A stretch of DNA of 64,000 nt, from the NCBI GenBank assembly GCA_904830895.1, contig LR882958.1, positions 248,001 through 312,000 on the forward strand, read 5' to 3'. Source of the DNA: Planktothrix rubescens CCAP 1459/22 (lineage in GTDB: Bacteria > Cyanobacteriota > Cyanobacteriia > Cyanobacteriales > Microcoleaceae). The notes beneath the pieces were generated by a model. That model was not told where the DNA came from and did no database searches. It was given only the letters and a program-made list of their open reading frames with translations. Positions within the stretch are counted from its first letter, which is position 1; each line of letters starts with the position of its first letter. The position numbers and the translations under genes were made by a program. Of the stretch, positions 5,922-14,733 are shown piece by piece.

Positions 5922-8370
5922 AAACTGGGATGATTTCTGCACCGACAGATGCGATCGCTTCTTGATTTTCAGCATTCAACTTAATTCGACCCTGTAGTTG
6001 AGAAGATAAAGCAGACCACTGGCTGGAATTTAGTTGACCCATTAAAACAATTTCTACACTGTCATCAAGCTCTAATTCTTCTTCCATTAACAAATTCATC
6101 ATCACACTAGACAATGCTAAATTTGCATCTTCATCTGATATGTTTTGATGATCAATAAGTAAAGTTATTTTGCTTCGGTTGGGATGAGTTGTTATCGTTT
6201 TAATTATATTCGCTAATTCGGTATAAAGCACTTCTTCTGGTTGGCTCCAATCGGGAAAAATAACTAAATTAATCTCTCTTAAATTAAAACGGATCAGAGT
6301 AGCATTAATTAAAGCCGAACTGATAGTATCAGCCATTTTTGACCAAGAAAACTGTTTAGCTTGTTCTAGTCCTTTAGTCATTAAACTATTACGGACTTTG
6401 AATTTTTGTACTTCACAAAGAGCATCAGTCATGGCATCAATATCATCATCTTTAATATAAATTGCCGCCTCTCCTGCGACTTCAGGAATCGAAGCATTTG
6501 CACAAGTAATAACAGGACAACCACAGGCTAAAGCTTCTGCAATTGGCATTCCAAAGCCTTCATATTTAGAGGGATAAACCAGGGCGGTTGCACCTGAATA
6601 AGCGGCTCTGAGTTCTTCATCGCTGAGATATAAAGAATGAACAACACTCCCTGCTGCTAACTCTCGAAATTCCGTTCCTAATAAATAACCTGTTCCTGTA
6701 CAAACTACATCAAATCCAGTTTTACTCTGAAGTTGAGCAAACCCTTGAAAAAATAAAATAGCGTTTTTATAATTACTGCCTGCCCCAACCAATAGAAAAT
6801 AGGGTTTATTAATTCCATACTTTGTTTTAAACTGAATAATTTCTTCAATGGGCGCAGGATAAAAAGAACCAGAAATCCCACAGTGAGCTACTGTAATCTC
6901 AGAATTAATATCAGGAAAATACTTAACTAAATCATTCGCTGTACTTTCTGAAATGGAAATATAAGCCGACGCATGGGCAATTCCTCTGTGTTTTTCCCGC
7001 CACATGGGTTCATCTAGGTTACCCCCTAAAATTTCAGGAATCATATCATAAGCCATAAAAACTGATGGCGTTGAAATAGGAGTTGTATAATAAGTCGAAA
7101 TGAATAAATCTGCTCCTTCTTGATCACAAACTTCTTGAAGCATTTGACAATCAGCATCAGTATTATTGTAGTCATAAGCAGGAATTGTTCGATACCAAAG
7201 CCCAGGAATTTTGGGAGCGGTTCCATCCCGATCTAAAATCATAATATGACGACCAAAACCGTTATTTTTCCATTCTTCTAATAATGAACGCCAAACCCTT
7301 GCGATACCCGTCTGATACATTTGGAAAAATACACCATCAATTATAATTTTTGGATGACTGATTGAAACTTTAGAATCAGTTGTTACTGAACCACTATTTG
7401 CATGAGGATTTAATATGAGATTTTCTAAAAAATTACTAAAAGTTTTTGTATTATTAACCAAGTCCAATATATGTTGATGATACTCATCTAATGTATTTTC
7501 ACCCGATCTGGTAGATGGCATGATACCAGTTAATATCCATTGATATTTAGTCAACAAACAATTAACAATAGATACTACAATTGCGTCTTTCTGTGGTGAA
7601 GGTTGAAGGTGTTTCCCAATGACTAGCAAATGTGATTCTATGATTTCCCAAAACAATTGGTTTGCAGATAATTCTGATAAACGCTGATTAAAAACTTTTT
7701 CAATGTATCTATTCCAATCCCCAAAATCAGCCATGCGCCGAATATATAACAATGGTTGTTGAAGATGGGCAAAGCTTCCAAATAAAGACAATTCTGCCAA
7801 CAAAAGGACATCAGGGCCTATTATTTTTAAGCCTAATGTTGCTTGTCTCAGAGCAGATAGTTTAATCAAACCATAAACTGGATAGCAATATCCTAATCCC
7901 CATAAAACGACATTAACACGAGATATTGTGTCTAATCCTCTAGTGTCAACTGAACCTGGTATGATTCCCAATGGCTGACTATCCGTATCTATCCACATTG
8001 CTTGCGGATGGCACAGAACAATAGATTCATCTTGAGACATCACTTCGACACAATGAGATAGAAACTGAGGATGCCACAAGTCATGTCCTGATACCCAAAC
8101 AAAATAATCTCCTTGTGCTAATTCAACTACCTTTTTGAAATTACCTGATGCACCGATATTAGTGGGATTTGGACAATAACGAATCCGATCATCTTTATGA
8201 GTATATTCCTGACAAATTTCAGGAGTATTGTCACTGGAGGCATTATCTGAAATGATTAACTCAAAATTTTGATAATCCTGTCCGAGTATTGACTCCAGGG
8301 TTTTTTGAAGATAAGTTTCTTCATTATAAATTGGCAGACCAATACTAATAAGAGGTTGATATTTTTCCAT
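5869..8370 (-). CDS. Two-domain glycosyltransferase (GT2 + GT4), C-terminus altered by IS
   Basis: 833 residues. An N-terminal GT2 domain (about 5-230) has ISIGLPIYNEETYLQKTL and the DNASSDNT nucleotide-binding region. A GT4 domain (about 335-690) starts IIIDGVFFQMYQTGIARVWR and carries the donor-site motif YPSKYEGFGMPIAEALACGCP. A third segment (about 700-815) with LVIFPDWSQPEEVLYTELAN is seen in other cyanobacterial surface glycosyltransferases. The enzyme probably adds two different sugars to a surface polysaccharide or protein glycan. The last 16 residues after EIIPVF come from the right end of the TnpB element. Reading through to the left flank gives a stop within a few codons, so little native sequence was lost. 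It is divergent from the broken methyltransferase-GT41 gene. Confidence 0.88.
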   Translation of the reverse strand: MEKYQPLISIGLPIYNEETYLQKTLESILGQDYQNFELIISDNASSDNTPEICQEYTHKDDRIRYCPNPTNIGASGNFKKVVELAQGDYFVWVSGHDLWHPQFLSHCVEVMSQDESIVLCHPQAMWIDTDSQPLGIIPGSVDTRGLDTISRVNVVLWGLGYCYPVYGLIKLSALRQATLGLKIIGPDVLLLAELSLFGSFAHLQQPLLYIRRMADFGDWNRYIEKVFNQRLSELSANQLFWEIIESHLLVIGKHLQPSPQKDAIVVSIVNCLLTKYQWILTGIMPSTRSGENTLDEYHQHILDLVNNTKTFSNFLENLILNPHANSGSVTTDSKVSISHPKIIIDGVFFQMYQTGIARVWRSLLEEWKNNGFGRHIMILDRDGTAPKIPGLWYRTIPAYDYNNTDADCQMLQEVCDQEGADLFISTYYTTPISTPSVFMAYDMIPEILGGNLDEPMWREKHRGIAHASAYISISESTANDLVKYFPDINSEITVAHCGISGSFYPAPIEEIIQFKTKYGINKPYFLLVGAGSNYKNAILFFQGFAQLQSKTGFDVVCTGTGYLLGTEFRELAAGSVVHSLYLSDEELRAAYSGATALVYPSKYEGFGMPIAEALACGCPVITCANASIPEVAGEAAIYIKDDDIDAMTDALCEVQKFKVRNSLMTKGLEQAKQFSWSKMADTISSALINATLIRFNLREINLVIFPDWSQPEEVLYTELANIIKTITTHPNRSKITLLIDHQNISDEDANLALSSVMMNLLMEEELELDDSVEIVLMGQLNSSQWSALSSQLQGRIKLNAENQEAIASVGAEIIPVFDTLRSEDAEILRTELN

Positions 8371-8394
8371 ATTATTATGCTCCTTATTATTTAA

Positions 8395-8676
8395 AATAAA
8401 TCGACAGGAATCAGACAGCTAAGAAAGCACTACTTACGTCGTCAAATCGCTCTCCCGTTACTCAACTGTGCGGTTGCTAGTCTGGAACCGAATGAAATTT
8501 ATTGTGAGATTGGAACACAACAGGGTTTAACATTGATTGGTGCGCTTTTGAATCAACCAGAAGCTATTGCCTATGCTATTAATGACAATCCTGATTTTAC
8601 ACCAGATAGTGAAAGTTTAGAACAGCTATTTAAAAATTTACATCAGTTTAACCTGGAGGAACAGGTTTGTTTTTTT
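8395..8676 (+). pseudogene. 5' fragment of a methyltransferase-TPR-GT41 gene, interrupted by a MITE
   Basis: The open frame reads RKHYLRRQIALPLLNCAV, then EPNEIYCEIGTQQGLTLIGA, the GxG-type SAM-binding loop region of a class I methyltransferase-like domain, and stops being gene-like at EEQVCFF where a mobile element begins. The continuation (SDNQDVEEFLLELRQLE...) appears after the element in another frame at about 9098. No good start codon is visible: an in-frame TAA lies at 8392, and the first alternative start is a TTG at 8533. The 5' end may therefore also be damaged. The sequence and the downstream piece together describe one former protein. Confidence 0.75.
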
Positions 8677-9097
8677 GACACTCCCCAGCCTGAAGGCGTG
8701 GGGATTCTTGGTTCAACGAAACCACTTAATCAAAGTACCTTGCAGTGCTTTAACCAGAGGTGGGATTCTCCCCAAGCGTAAATTTGGGTATGCCCTACCC
8801 TATTCGCAGTGAGCCTGTCGAACTGCTGCGAGTTCTTTTTTACTTGAAACAAATTTGTTTCAAAAAACTGGTTGCCTAGCTCCCATGAATCTTTTACCCA
8901 CTGCTGGGGGAAACTAGAACTGTGCAGTAGAACCCTATAGATTCAATTGTCAAGGTTCAGTGTTCTGCCGTTAGGCGACTAGGTTTTTAGACAGGTTTTT
9001 TACCTTTCCTGTTACCTGAAATGGGAGCATCGATCAGATGTCAATAGACAACCCAATATAAAGCCTAACTAGAAGTTAGGGGTTTTAAACCCATTTT
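8677..9097 (+). mobile_element. tnpB-derived MITE splitting the methyltransferase-GT41 gene
   Basis: The left end (GACACTCCCC, hairpin CCCCA-GCCTGAAGGCG-TGGGG, then about 120 bases) matches the left end of the complete element at 32732. Homology runs on and off to CAGTAGAACCCTATAGATTC (8927-8946). The right part encodes the tail of a tnpB (frame reading GSIDQMSIDNPI and a stop at about 9058) with a TGA in place of an upstream codon. It ends with the hairpin CCTAACT-AGA-AGTTAGG (9064-9080). It also contains the perfect palindrome TTGAAACAAATTTGTTTCAA (8844-8863). No intact gene is inside. Its insertion splits the coding frame of the host gene. Confidence 0.75.
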
Positions 9098-9424
9098 TCC
9101 GATAACCAAGATGTTGAAGAATTTTTATTAGAACTGCGACAACTGGAAACGGAGATTAAAATAGGGGTTTATGTTGTCCAGAGTTCAACCGATTATCGTT
9201 CTACTTTATTAGCTTTATTATTAGCTAAACCCCTGTTATCAGATTCAGCTTTAATTATAGTTGATCATGGAAATATTAGTTTTGTTCAGCAAGCAATCTG
9301 GGATTTTTTAGCCTCTTATCCACAAGCAAAACTGTTTCCAGAATTATCTATTTTAGTAAATAGTCATTTTACTGATAAAATTCAAGTTTTAAGTTGGAAC
9401 CAGAACAGAACATTTAATTATTCA

Positions 9425-11776
9425 GTGCAAATATTTCAAGCACAACGTCAAGATTCTGTCATCCAAGAAATTATTGAATTAGCAGAACAAAAACCCACAG
9501 ATGAACAGTTACAGCAAATTTATAAACAAGGGATAACTGCTCATCAAAATCAACAGTTTGATTTAGCTGAAAATCACTATAAATTATTGCTTAGATGGCA
9601 AGAAAAAAACACTGAAGTTTGGGTTAATTTAGGAATTTTATACTATCAACAAGAAATTTATTCTCAATCTATTTTAGTATTGTCTCATGTTTTAGAACTA
9701 GATCAAATTAATAATTTAGCTTATTACTATCTGGGAATGAGTTATGAAAAATTGAATCAAATTCAACAAGCGATCGCAGCCTACCAAAAAACAATTGAAT
9801 TAAAACCCGATTATATTGATGCCTATAATAACTTAGGAAATCTCTTAACGCAACAAGGGCAATTTATAGAAGCAGAAACCGTTTACCGTCAAGGAATTAA
9901 TATTAACCCGAATCATTTTGGCAGTTACTTAAACTTAGGGAATCTCTTTTTATTGCAAAATCAAATAGAATCAGCATTAGAAAATTATCAAATTGCTTTA
10001 CAAATTATTCCCAATAATCCTGATATTCTGCACAATTTAGAACTAGCTAAAGAAAGGCAACAAAACCCCGCACCCTATTATAGCAGTTTTGGCGATCGCT
10101 TGTATGAATTAGGGAATTATCAAGGAGCGATCGCCCAATATCAAAAACTACTGGATTTACAACAGGGAGATGTTAATATTTATGAAAAAATCCATCAATG
10201 TTACTGGAATTCAGGAGAATATGATATTGCAATTAATAGCTTAAAAACAGCCATAGAGCTTTATTCTCAATTTGCACCTCTCCACTTTACCCTAATTACC
10301 AATCTTCTCTATCAGGGAAGAACAGAGGAAGCAGCTACACAAGCGAAAATTGCCTTGGAATGTTTACCGAAAGATTATACTTTTACATTGCTTAAAAATT
10401 TAATAGTTCCGATGTTTTATCACTCCGTTGAGGAAATCAGCTATTATCAAGAACGGTTTAACAAAGGATTAAAAACCTTAATTGAAACAACAGATTTTAA
10501 TGATTATGAAACCTTGGAACCAGCGTTTTTAGGAATGGGAAGATTTACTAATTTCTACCTGGGTTATCAAGCGAGAAATATTATAGAAGAACAACGGATT
10601 TATGGTGATTTCCTCCATCAGATGATGTCAGCAAAATATCCCCAATGGGTGCAACCGTTAACCCTACCAACAGTTGAGAATAAAATTAGAGTTGGATATG
10701 TTTCTAACTATTTGCATTGTTATAGCGGGTCACTTTGGTTAACGGGTTGGTTGCGGTATGCTAACTCTGATAAGTTTGAAATTTACTCTTATTATACTGG
10801 CAATTCTCCCGATCCAGTTACGGAACAATTTCGACAATATAGCTATAAATTCTATCATATTCCAGACAATTTAGAAGCGGTTGCTGAACAAATTTTAAAG
10901 GATAAACTGCATATTTTAGTCTATCCAGAAATTGGCATGAACCCCCCAACAATGGAACTCGCCGCCTTGCGTTTAGCACCTATTCAATGCACCGCTTGGG
11001 GTCATCCAGTAACATCGGGACTACCCACCATTGATTATTTTCTTTCTAGTCAATTAATGGAACCAGAGAACCCCCAGGAACATTATTCAGAAACGTTAAT
11101 TTTATTACCGAATATTGGGGTTGCTTATCCCAAACCGCAAGATATTCCAGCGTTAATTAAAACTCGATCAGATTATGATTTACCAGAGGATGCGGTGATT
11201 TATTTATGTTGTCAAGCACCCTTTAAATATCTTCCTCAATATGATTATATTTTACCAGAAATTGCAGTAAAAGTTCCTAATGCTAAGTTTTTATTTTTCC
11301 GAGGAACACTATTAAATGATCGGTTAAAACAAGCATTTGCTAATTATGGGTTAAATTATGAAGACTATTGTTTACATCGAAACGTCCCTGAAAGGTTTGA
11401 TTATTTGATGTTAAATTTGCTTTCTGATGTGTTTTTAGATACCTTTACTTGGTCGGGAGGAAATACATCTTTAGAAGCGATCGCTTGTAATTTACCCATT
11501 GTAACTTGTCCTGGGGAATTTATGCGCGGACGCCATGCTGATAGTTTCTTAAAAATGATTGGTTTAACCGAAACAATTGCAGAAAATGAAGCAGAATATG
11601 TTAAAATAGCAGTTAAATTAGGATTAGATTCTGTATGGCGCAAAACAATTTCTGAACAGATGAGCGATCGCCATCATCTAATTTTTGATGATCAAGTTTG
11701 CGTGGCTGGGTTAGAGGAATTTTATCAAACCGTTGTCGCTGCTTCGGCGCTATTTTATTTGTCCTCAAATCAGTAG
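9425..11776 (+). CDS. TPR-GT41 glycosyltransferase (3' remainder of interrupted gene)
   Basis: 783 residues from a GTG start. The homologous frame is open back to about 9089 and still encodes methyltransferase-like sequence (IKIGVYVVQSSTDYRSTLLA), so the native start was further upstream and is cut off by the MITE. Five or more TPR units follow (YYYLGMSYEKLNQIQQAIAA, AYNNLGNLLTQQGQFIEAET). The GT41 catalytic part begins near residue 420 (KIRVGYVSNYLHCYSGS) and includes APIQCTAWGHPVTSGLPTID and the donor-site DTFTWSGGNTSLEAIACNLP. It may still make a TPR-GT41 enzyme lacking the methyltransferase domain. Alternatively it is a recent pseudogene; the C-terminal part shows no frameshift. Confidence 0.8.
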   Translation: MQIFQAQRQDSVIQEIIELAEQKPTDEQLQQIYKQGITAHQNQQFDLAENHYKLLLRWQEKNTEVWVNLGILYYQQEIYSQSILVLSHVLELDQINNLAYYYLGMSYEKLNQIQQAIAAYQKTIELKPDYIDAYNNLGNLLTQQGQFIEAETVYRQGININPNHFGSYLNLGNLFLLQNQIESALENYQIALQIIPNNPDILHNLELAKERQQNPAPYYSSFGDRLYELGNYQGAIAQYQKLLDLQQGDVNIYEKIHQCYWNSGEYDIAINSLKTAIELYSQFAPLHFTLITNLLYQGRTEEAATQAKIALECLPKDYTFTLLKNLIVPMFYHSVEEISYYQERFNKGLKTLIETTDFNDYETLEPAFLGMGRFTNFYLGYQARNIIEEQRIYGDFLHQMMSAKYPQWVQPLTLPTVENKIRVGYVSNYLHCYSGSLWLTGWLRYANSDKFEIYSYYTGNSPDPVTEQFRQYSYKFYHIPDNLEAVAEQILKDKLHILVYPEIGMNPPTMELAALRLAPIQCTAWGHPVTSGLPTIDYFLSSQLMEPENPQEHYSETLILLPNIGVAYPKPQDIPALIKTRSDYDLPEDAVIYLCCQAPFKYLPQYDYILPEIAVKVPNAKFLFFRGTLLNDRLKQAFANYGLNYEDYCLHRNVPERFDYLMLNLLSDVFLDTFTWSGGNTSLEAIACNLPIVTCPGEFMRGRHADSFLKMIGLTETIAENEAEYVKIAVKLGLDSVWRKTISEQMSDRHHLIFDDQVCVAGLEEFYQTVVAASALFYLSSNQ

Positions 11777-11888
11777 GGATTGCTTACGAATATTCAGGAT
11801 TCTAATAACAACATCTATCCGATAGGAATAGGCAATGGTCAATAGGAAAGTTGCCTATTCCCCATTGCCAATAGAAAATAATTGACCG

Positions 11889-12071
11889 TTAATTATGATC
11901 AGAATCTGGAAAAGTCCGCTTAAATTCTTCAATTAATTCATCAATTTCCTCTAGGGCTTGATTAACGTCTATTCTAAGAGTTCCTAAATTGGGTTTTTCC
12001 AAAAGTTTAACGAGGGATTCTCGTTTACCTTCAATTAAAGCCACTCTTTGCTTAATAGTATTTGCATCCAT
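11889..12071 (-). CDS. Small coiled-coil hypothetical protein
   Basis: A 60-residue, highly charged protein (MDANTIKQRVALIEGKRESL; later EEIDELIEEFKRTF) likely to form a two-helix coiled coil. A purine-rich GAGAGAGGAAAAAA stretch sits just before the ATG. No family recognised. It lies between the GT41 gene and the tRNA, and could be a conserved cyanobacterial small protein. Confidence 0.5.
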   Translation of the reverse strand: MDANTIKQRVALIEGKRESLVKLLEKPNLGTLRIDVNQALEEIDELIEEFKRTFPDSDHN

Positions 12072-12215
12072 GTTTTTTTCCTCTCTCAGTAAATCAGTTA
12101 TTAATTTAACATTATTAATCCTTTGTGGTTGAAATTAATCTCTAATTAGGCCTTGCTGAAGCAAAAGATCCCATTTGTTAGACCCTGATTGATTCTAGGG
12201 ACTGATGAAAGCCTA

Positions 12216-12288
12216 TGCGCCCTACTGGAATCGAACCAGTCTGAAGGCGAATTATGAGTTCGCTGCCTCCCCAATCGGCCAAGGGCGC
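12216..12288 (-). tRNA. tRNA with anticodon CAT (Met, or Ile if modified)
   Basis: On the minus strand the acceptor GCGCCCT pairs with AGGGCGC, with discriminator A and no encoded CCA. The anticodon stem is GCGAA/TTCGC with loop CTCATAA. The T arm is ACTGG-TTCGATT-CCAGT. The anticodon CAT fits elongator Met, or Ile if the C is lysidinylated; initiator features (a 1-72 mismatch) are absent because G1 pairs with C72. Length is 73 nt. Confidence 0.9.
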
Positions 12289-12329
12289 TTCCGATAATAC
12301 AATACCATACTCGCACCCAAAATTGTTAA

Positions 12330-12469
12330 TATAGCAGGGAACACCGGAACAGCCCCCCCAAACCCCCCGTGCACGGGGGGCTAGGGGGGAGGGAACACCG
12401 GGGGAAAACACTTTACCGTCTGGGTTCCAAGATCCGTCTGGTGTCTTAACTGCCTTGGCGGGCGCTATA
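12330..12469 (+). repeat. TATAGC-ended MITE with GTGCAC palindrome
   Basis: It begins TATAGCAGGGAACACCGGAA and ends GGGCGCTATA. It contains the palindromic core CCCCCCGTGCACGGGGGG and a second block CACTTTACCGTCTGGGTTCC. A close copy with the same order lies at 46099-46272. It sits 42 bp upstream of the tRNA on the tRNA's 5' side. Confidence 0.65.
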
Positions 12470-12574
12470 GCGATCGCTAATCCCGAATAAATTCCGAGTA
12501 AGCTTTATAGGTGATACCATATCATTCGGTATTAGCCCTTAAAATGGCAAGTTAAATCATATCTAAATCTTGAG

Positions 12575-13270
12575 ATGGGACTAAATTCAACTGTTGTTCT
12601 GACTGTCGTTTTACTAACCATGATGTTTGGGGCTGGCTTTACCAGTTCCGTCTGGGGCTATGGTCTGGGTCGTTCGGCGTTGAAAGAAATTACACAACCC
12701 GATGTGCGTCCAAACAACCTAGCCAATAAAAATAAAAATGGAAACCGCCATGATGGGGTGCTGTTGCTGAAAGAGAAGGATATCCTAGCAACGGTTAAGA
12801 AACGCATGGAAGGGAAGGAAGAAGTGGCGAGTGCATCGGCTAAAGCAGCTAATAAACCCACCTCTACCCAAGCCCAGAAACCGAAAACTGAAAGTTCCCC
12901 CGCCCCAGTAGCGAATAATAAATCAGTGTTTCCTATTGTTAGCCGGGATGGGGGAGTCAGCTTAGAAGTGGTAGAGGCGACTCGTAAAGGAAATTCTTTG
13001 GTTTTAAACGTTAACCTGAAAAATGAAGGCCAAGAATCTGTTCGGTTTCTCTATAGTTTTTTAAATGTTACCGATGATAAGGGTCGTGCTTTGAGCGCGA
13101 GTGTGGAAGAATTACCCGGTCAATTGCCTCCTAGTGGCAAAATATATCAGGGAACGGTTACAATTCCCACGGCATTAGTCGAAAATTCCAAGGAATTAAC
13201 CATGAGTTTAACTGATTATCCTGACCAAAAAATGCAATTGCAGATGTCAGGCATTCCTGTGGCGCAATAG
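12575..13270 (+). CDS. Membrane-anchored hypothetical protein with C-terminal beta domain
   Basis: 231 residues. An N-terminal hydrophobic segment (about 6-30, VVLTVVLLTMMFGAGFTSSV) could be a signal peptide or anchor. A Lys/Ala/Pro-rich linker follows (about 85-125). The C-terminal domain (about 130-228) alternates hydrophobic strands (GNSLVLNVNLKNEGQESVRF, IYQGTVTIPTAL), resembling DUF4352-like immunoglobulin-type folds. The likely location is periplasmic or thylakoid-lumenal. It is 26 bp upstream of the CorC/HlyC-type gene on the same strand, so the two may be cotranscribed. Function unknown. Confidence 0.7.
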   Translation: MGLNSTVVLTVVLLTMMFGAGFTSSVWGYGLGRSALKEITQPDVRPNNLANKNKNGNRHDGVLLLKEKDILATVKKRMEGKEEVASASAKAANKPTSTQAQKPKTESSPAPVANNKSVFPIVSRDGGVSLEVVEATRKGNSLVLNVNLKNEGQESVRFLYSFLNVTDDKGRALSASVEELPGQLPPSGKIYQGTVTIPTALVENSKELTMSLTDYPDQKMQLQMSGIPVAQ

Positions 13271-13296
13271 ACATCTGGATTTGTGCAAAGGTAATC

Positions 13297-14721
13297 ATGA
13301 CACTCACGACTCAAGATGTGCTGTGGCGATTGTTCTCAGTGCTATTTTTGATTACGATTAATGCCTTTTTTGTGACGGCCGAATTCTCCATGGTTTCGGT
13401 ACGGCGATCGCGTATTAATCAATTAGTTGATGAAGGGGATGCTCCGGCGCGAACCGTTCAACAACTGCAACGAAGAATTGATTTATTTCTGTCTACAACT
13501 CAGCTAGGAATCACCCTTTCTAGTCTAGCATTGGGTTGGATTGGAGAAGCAACGGTAGCGATGACCTTAAAGGAAATTCTTACTCCTTTACCCCTACCTG
13601 TTTCTTTCCAGAATGCGATTTCTCATTCCTTAGTAGTTCCGATTTTTGCATTTTTCCTAATTGCTTATTTGCAAATTGTCCTAGGAGAATTATATCCTAA
13701 ATCCCTAGCATTAGTCTATCCTGAACAATTGTCTCGGTTTTTAGCTCCTCCAAGTTTAACGATCGCCCGTTTTTTTAAACCCTTTGTTTGGAGTTTAAAT
13801 GAATCGACCCGTTGGTTATTGCAATTATGTGGAATTCAGTTTACGGGTCATCCCTATACCAGAGTCACCTCGGAAGAATTGCAATTAATGATTACCACCT
13901 CCAGTGAATCGATCGGTTTACAAGCTGAGGAACGAGAATTACTGAATAATGTGTTTGAATTTGGGGATGTAATCGCGGAAGAAATCATGGTTCCCCGTAC
14001 CAGTATTGTAGCTATTCCTAATAACGCTACGTTCCAAATGTTACTGAATGAAATGGCAAATTCTGAACATTCCCGTTATCCGATTATGGGAGAATCTTTA
14101 GATGATATTTTAGGAACAATTGACTTTAGAGATTTAGCTAAACCCCTAGCAGATAGGTTACTATCTCAGAGTAGTTTAATCAAACCTTGGGTACGTCCGG
14201 CACGGTTTATTTCTGCACAAATGCCCTTGAATGAGGTATTGTCTTTAATGCAGCGATCGCAGTTACAATTAGTGATTGTAGTTGATGAATTTGGAGGAAC
14301 AGCCGGATTAGTAACTATTCAAGATGTGATTGCAGAAATTATTGGGGATCATTTTAATTCCACAGAATCTGAAGATGTTACGATTCAATTTATTGACGAT
14401 CATACTTTTTTAGTTCAAGCTCAATTGGACTTAGAAGAACTGAATGAACGTTTAGATTTAAACTTACCTTTAACCGAAGAATATCAAACCCTTGGAGGGT
14501 TTTTGATCTATCAATTCCAAAAAATTCCCGCCGTTGGAGAAACCTTAAATTATCAAACTTTTGATTTTACTATTTTATCAACAGAAGGCCCTCGTTTAGA
14601 TCAGATTGAAATTCGGACGATTCTACCAGAAACCCTAGAAACTCCCTCAGAAACCATTAATATAGAAGTTGAGGAATCCCAGGATATTCCTGAAGTTTCT
14701 GAAAGTTCCGAACAAGAATAA
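13297..14721 (+). CDS. HlyC/CorC-family membrane protein (DUF21-CBS-CorC)
   Basis: 474 residues with the three-part family layout: a DUF21 membrane domain (about 1-200) with AEFSMVSVRRSRINQLVDEG and several TM helices; paired CBS domains (about 220-335; EEIMVPRTSIVAIPNNAT, VVDEFGGTAGLVTIQDVIAE); and a CorC_HlyC domain (about 350-440) starting DHTFLVQAQLDLEELN. Family members are inner-membrane Mg2+/Co2+ or Na+-linked transporters; the CBS pair binds adenine nucleotides. The acidic tail (about 450-474) is less conserved. It is convergent with the antiporter gene. Confidence 0.9.
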   Translation: MTLTTQDVLWRLFSVLFLITINAFFVTAEFSMVSVRRSRINQLVDEGDAPARTVQQLQRRIDLFLSTTQLGITLSSLALGWIGEATVAMTLKEILTPLPLPVSFQNAISHSLVVPIFAFFLIAYLQIVLGELYPKSLALVYPEQLSRFLAPPSLTIARFFKPFVWSLNESTRWLLQLCGIQFTGHPYTRVTSEELQLMITTSSESIGLQAEERELLNNVFEFGDVIAEEIMVPRTSIVAIPNNATFQMLLNEMANSEHSRYPIMGESLDDILGTIDFRDLAKPLADRLLSQSSLIKPWVRPARFISAQMPLNEVLSLMQRSQLQLVIVVDEFGGTAGLVTIQDVIAEIIGDHFNSTESEDVTIQFIDDHTFLVQAQLDLEELNERLDLNLPLTEEYQTLGGFLIYQFQKIPAVGETLNYQTFDFTILSTEGPRLDQIEIRTILPETLETPSETINIEVEESQDIPEVSESSEQE

Positions 14722-14733
14722 TCAGTCATCAGT

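Noticed and set aside
8533-8781. An 82-codon gene from a TTG start
   Set aside because: Its first half is the methyltransferase fragment; the second half (DTPQPEGVGILGSTKPL) is the MITE end read through.
12178-12411. Minus-strand frame over the tRNA and MITE
   Set aside because: It spans a tRNA gene and a repeat and has no protein family.
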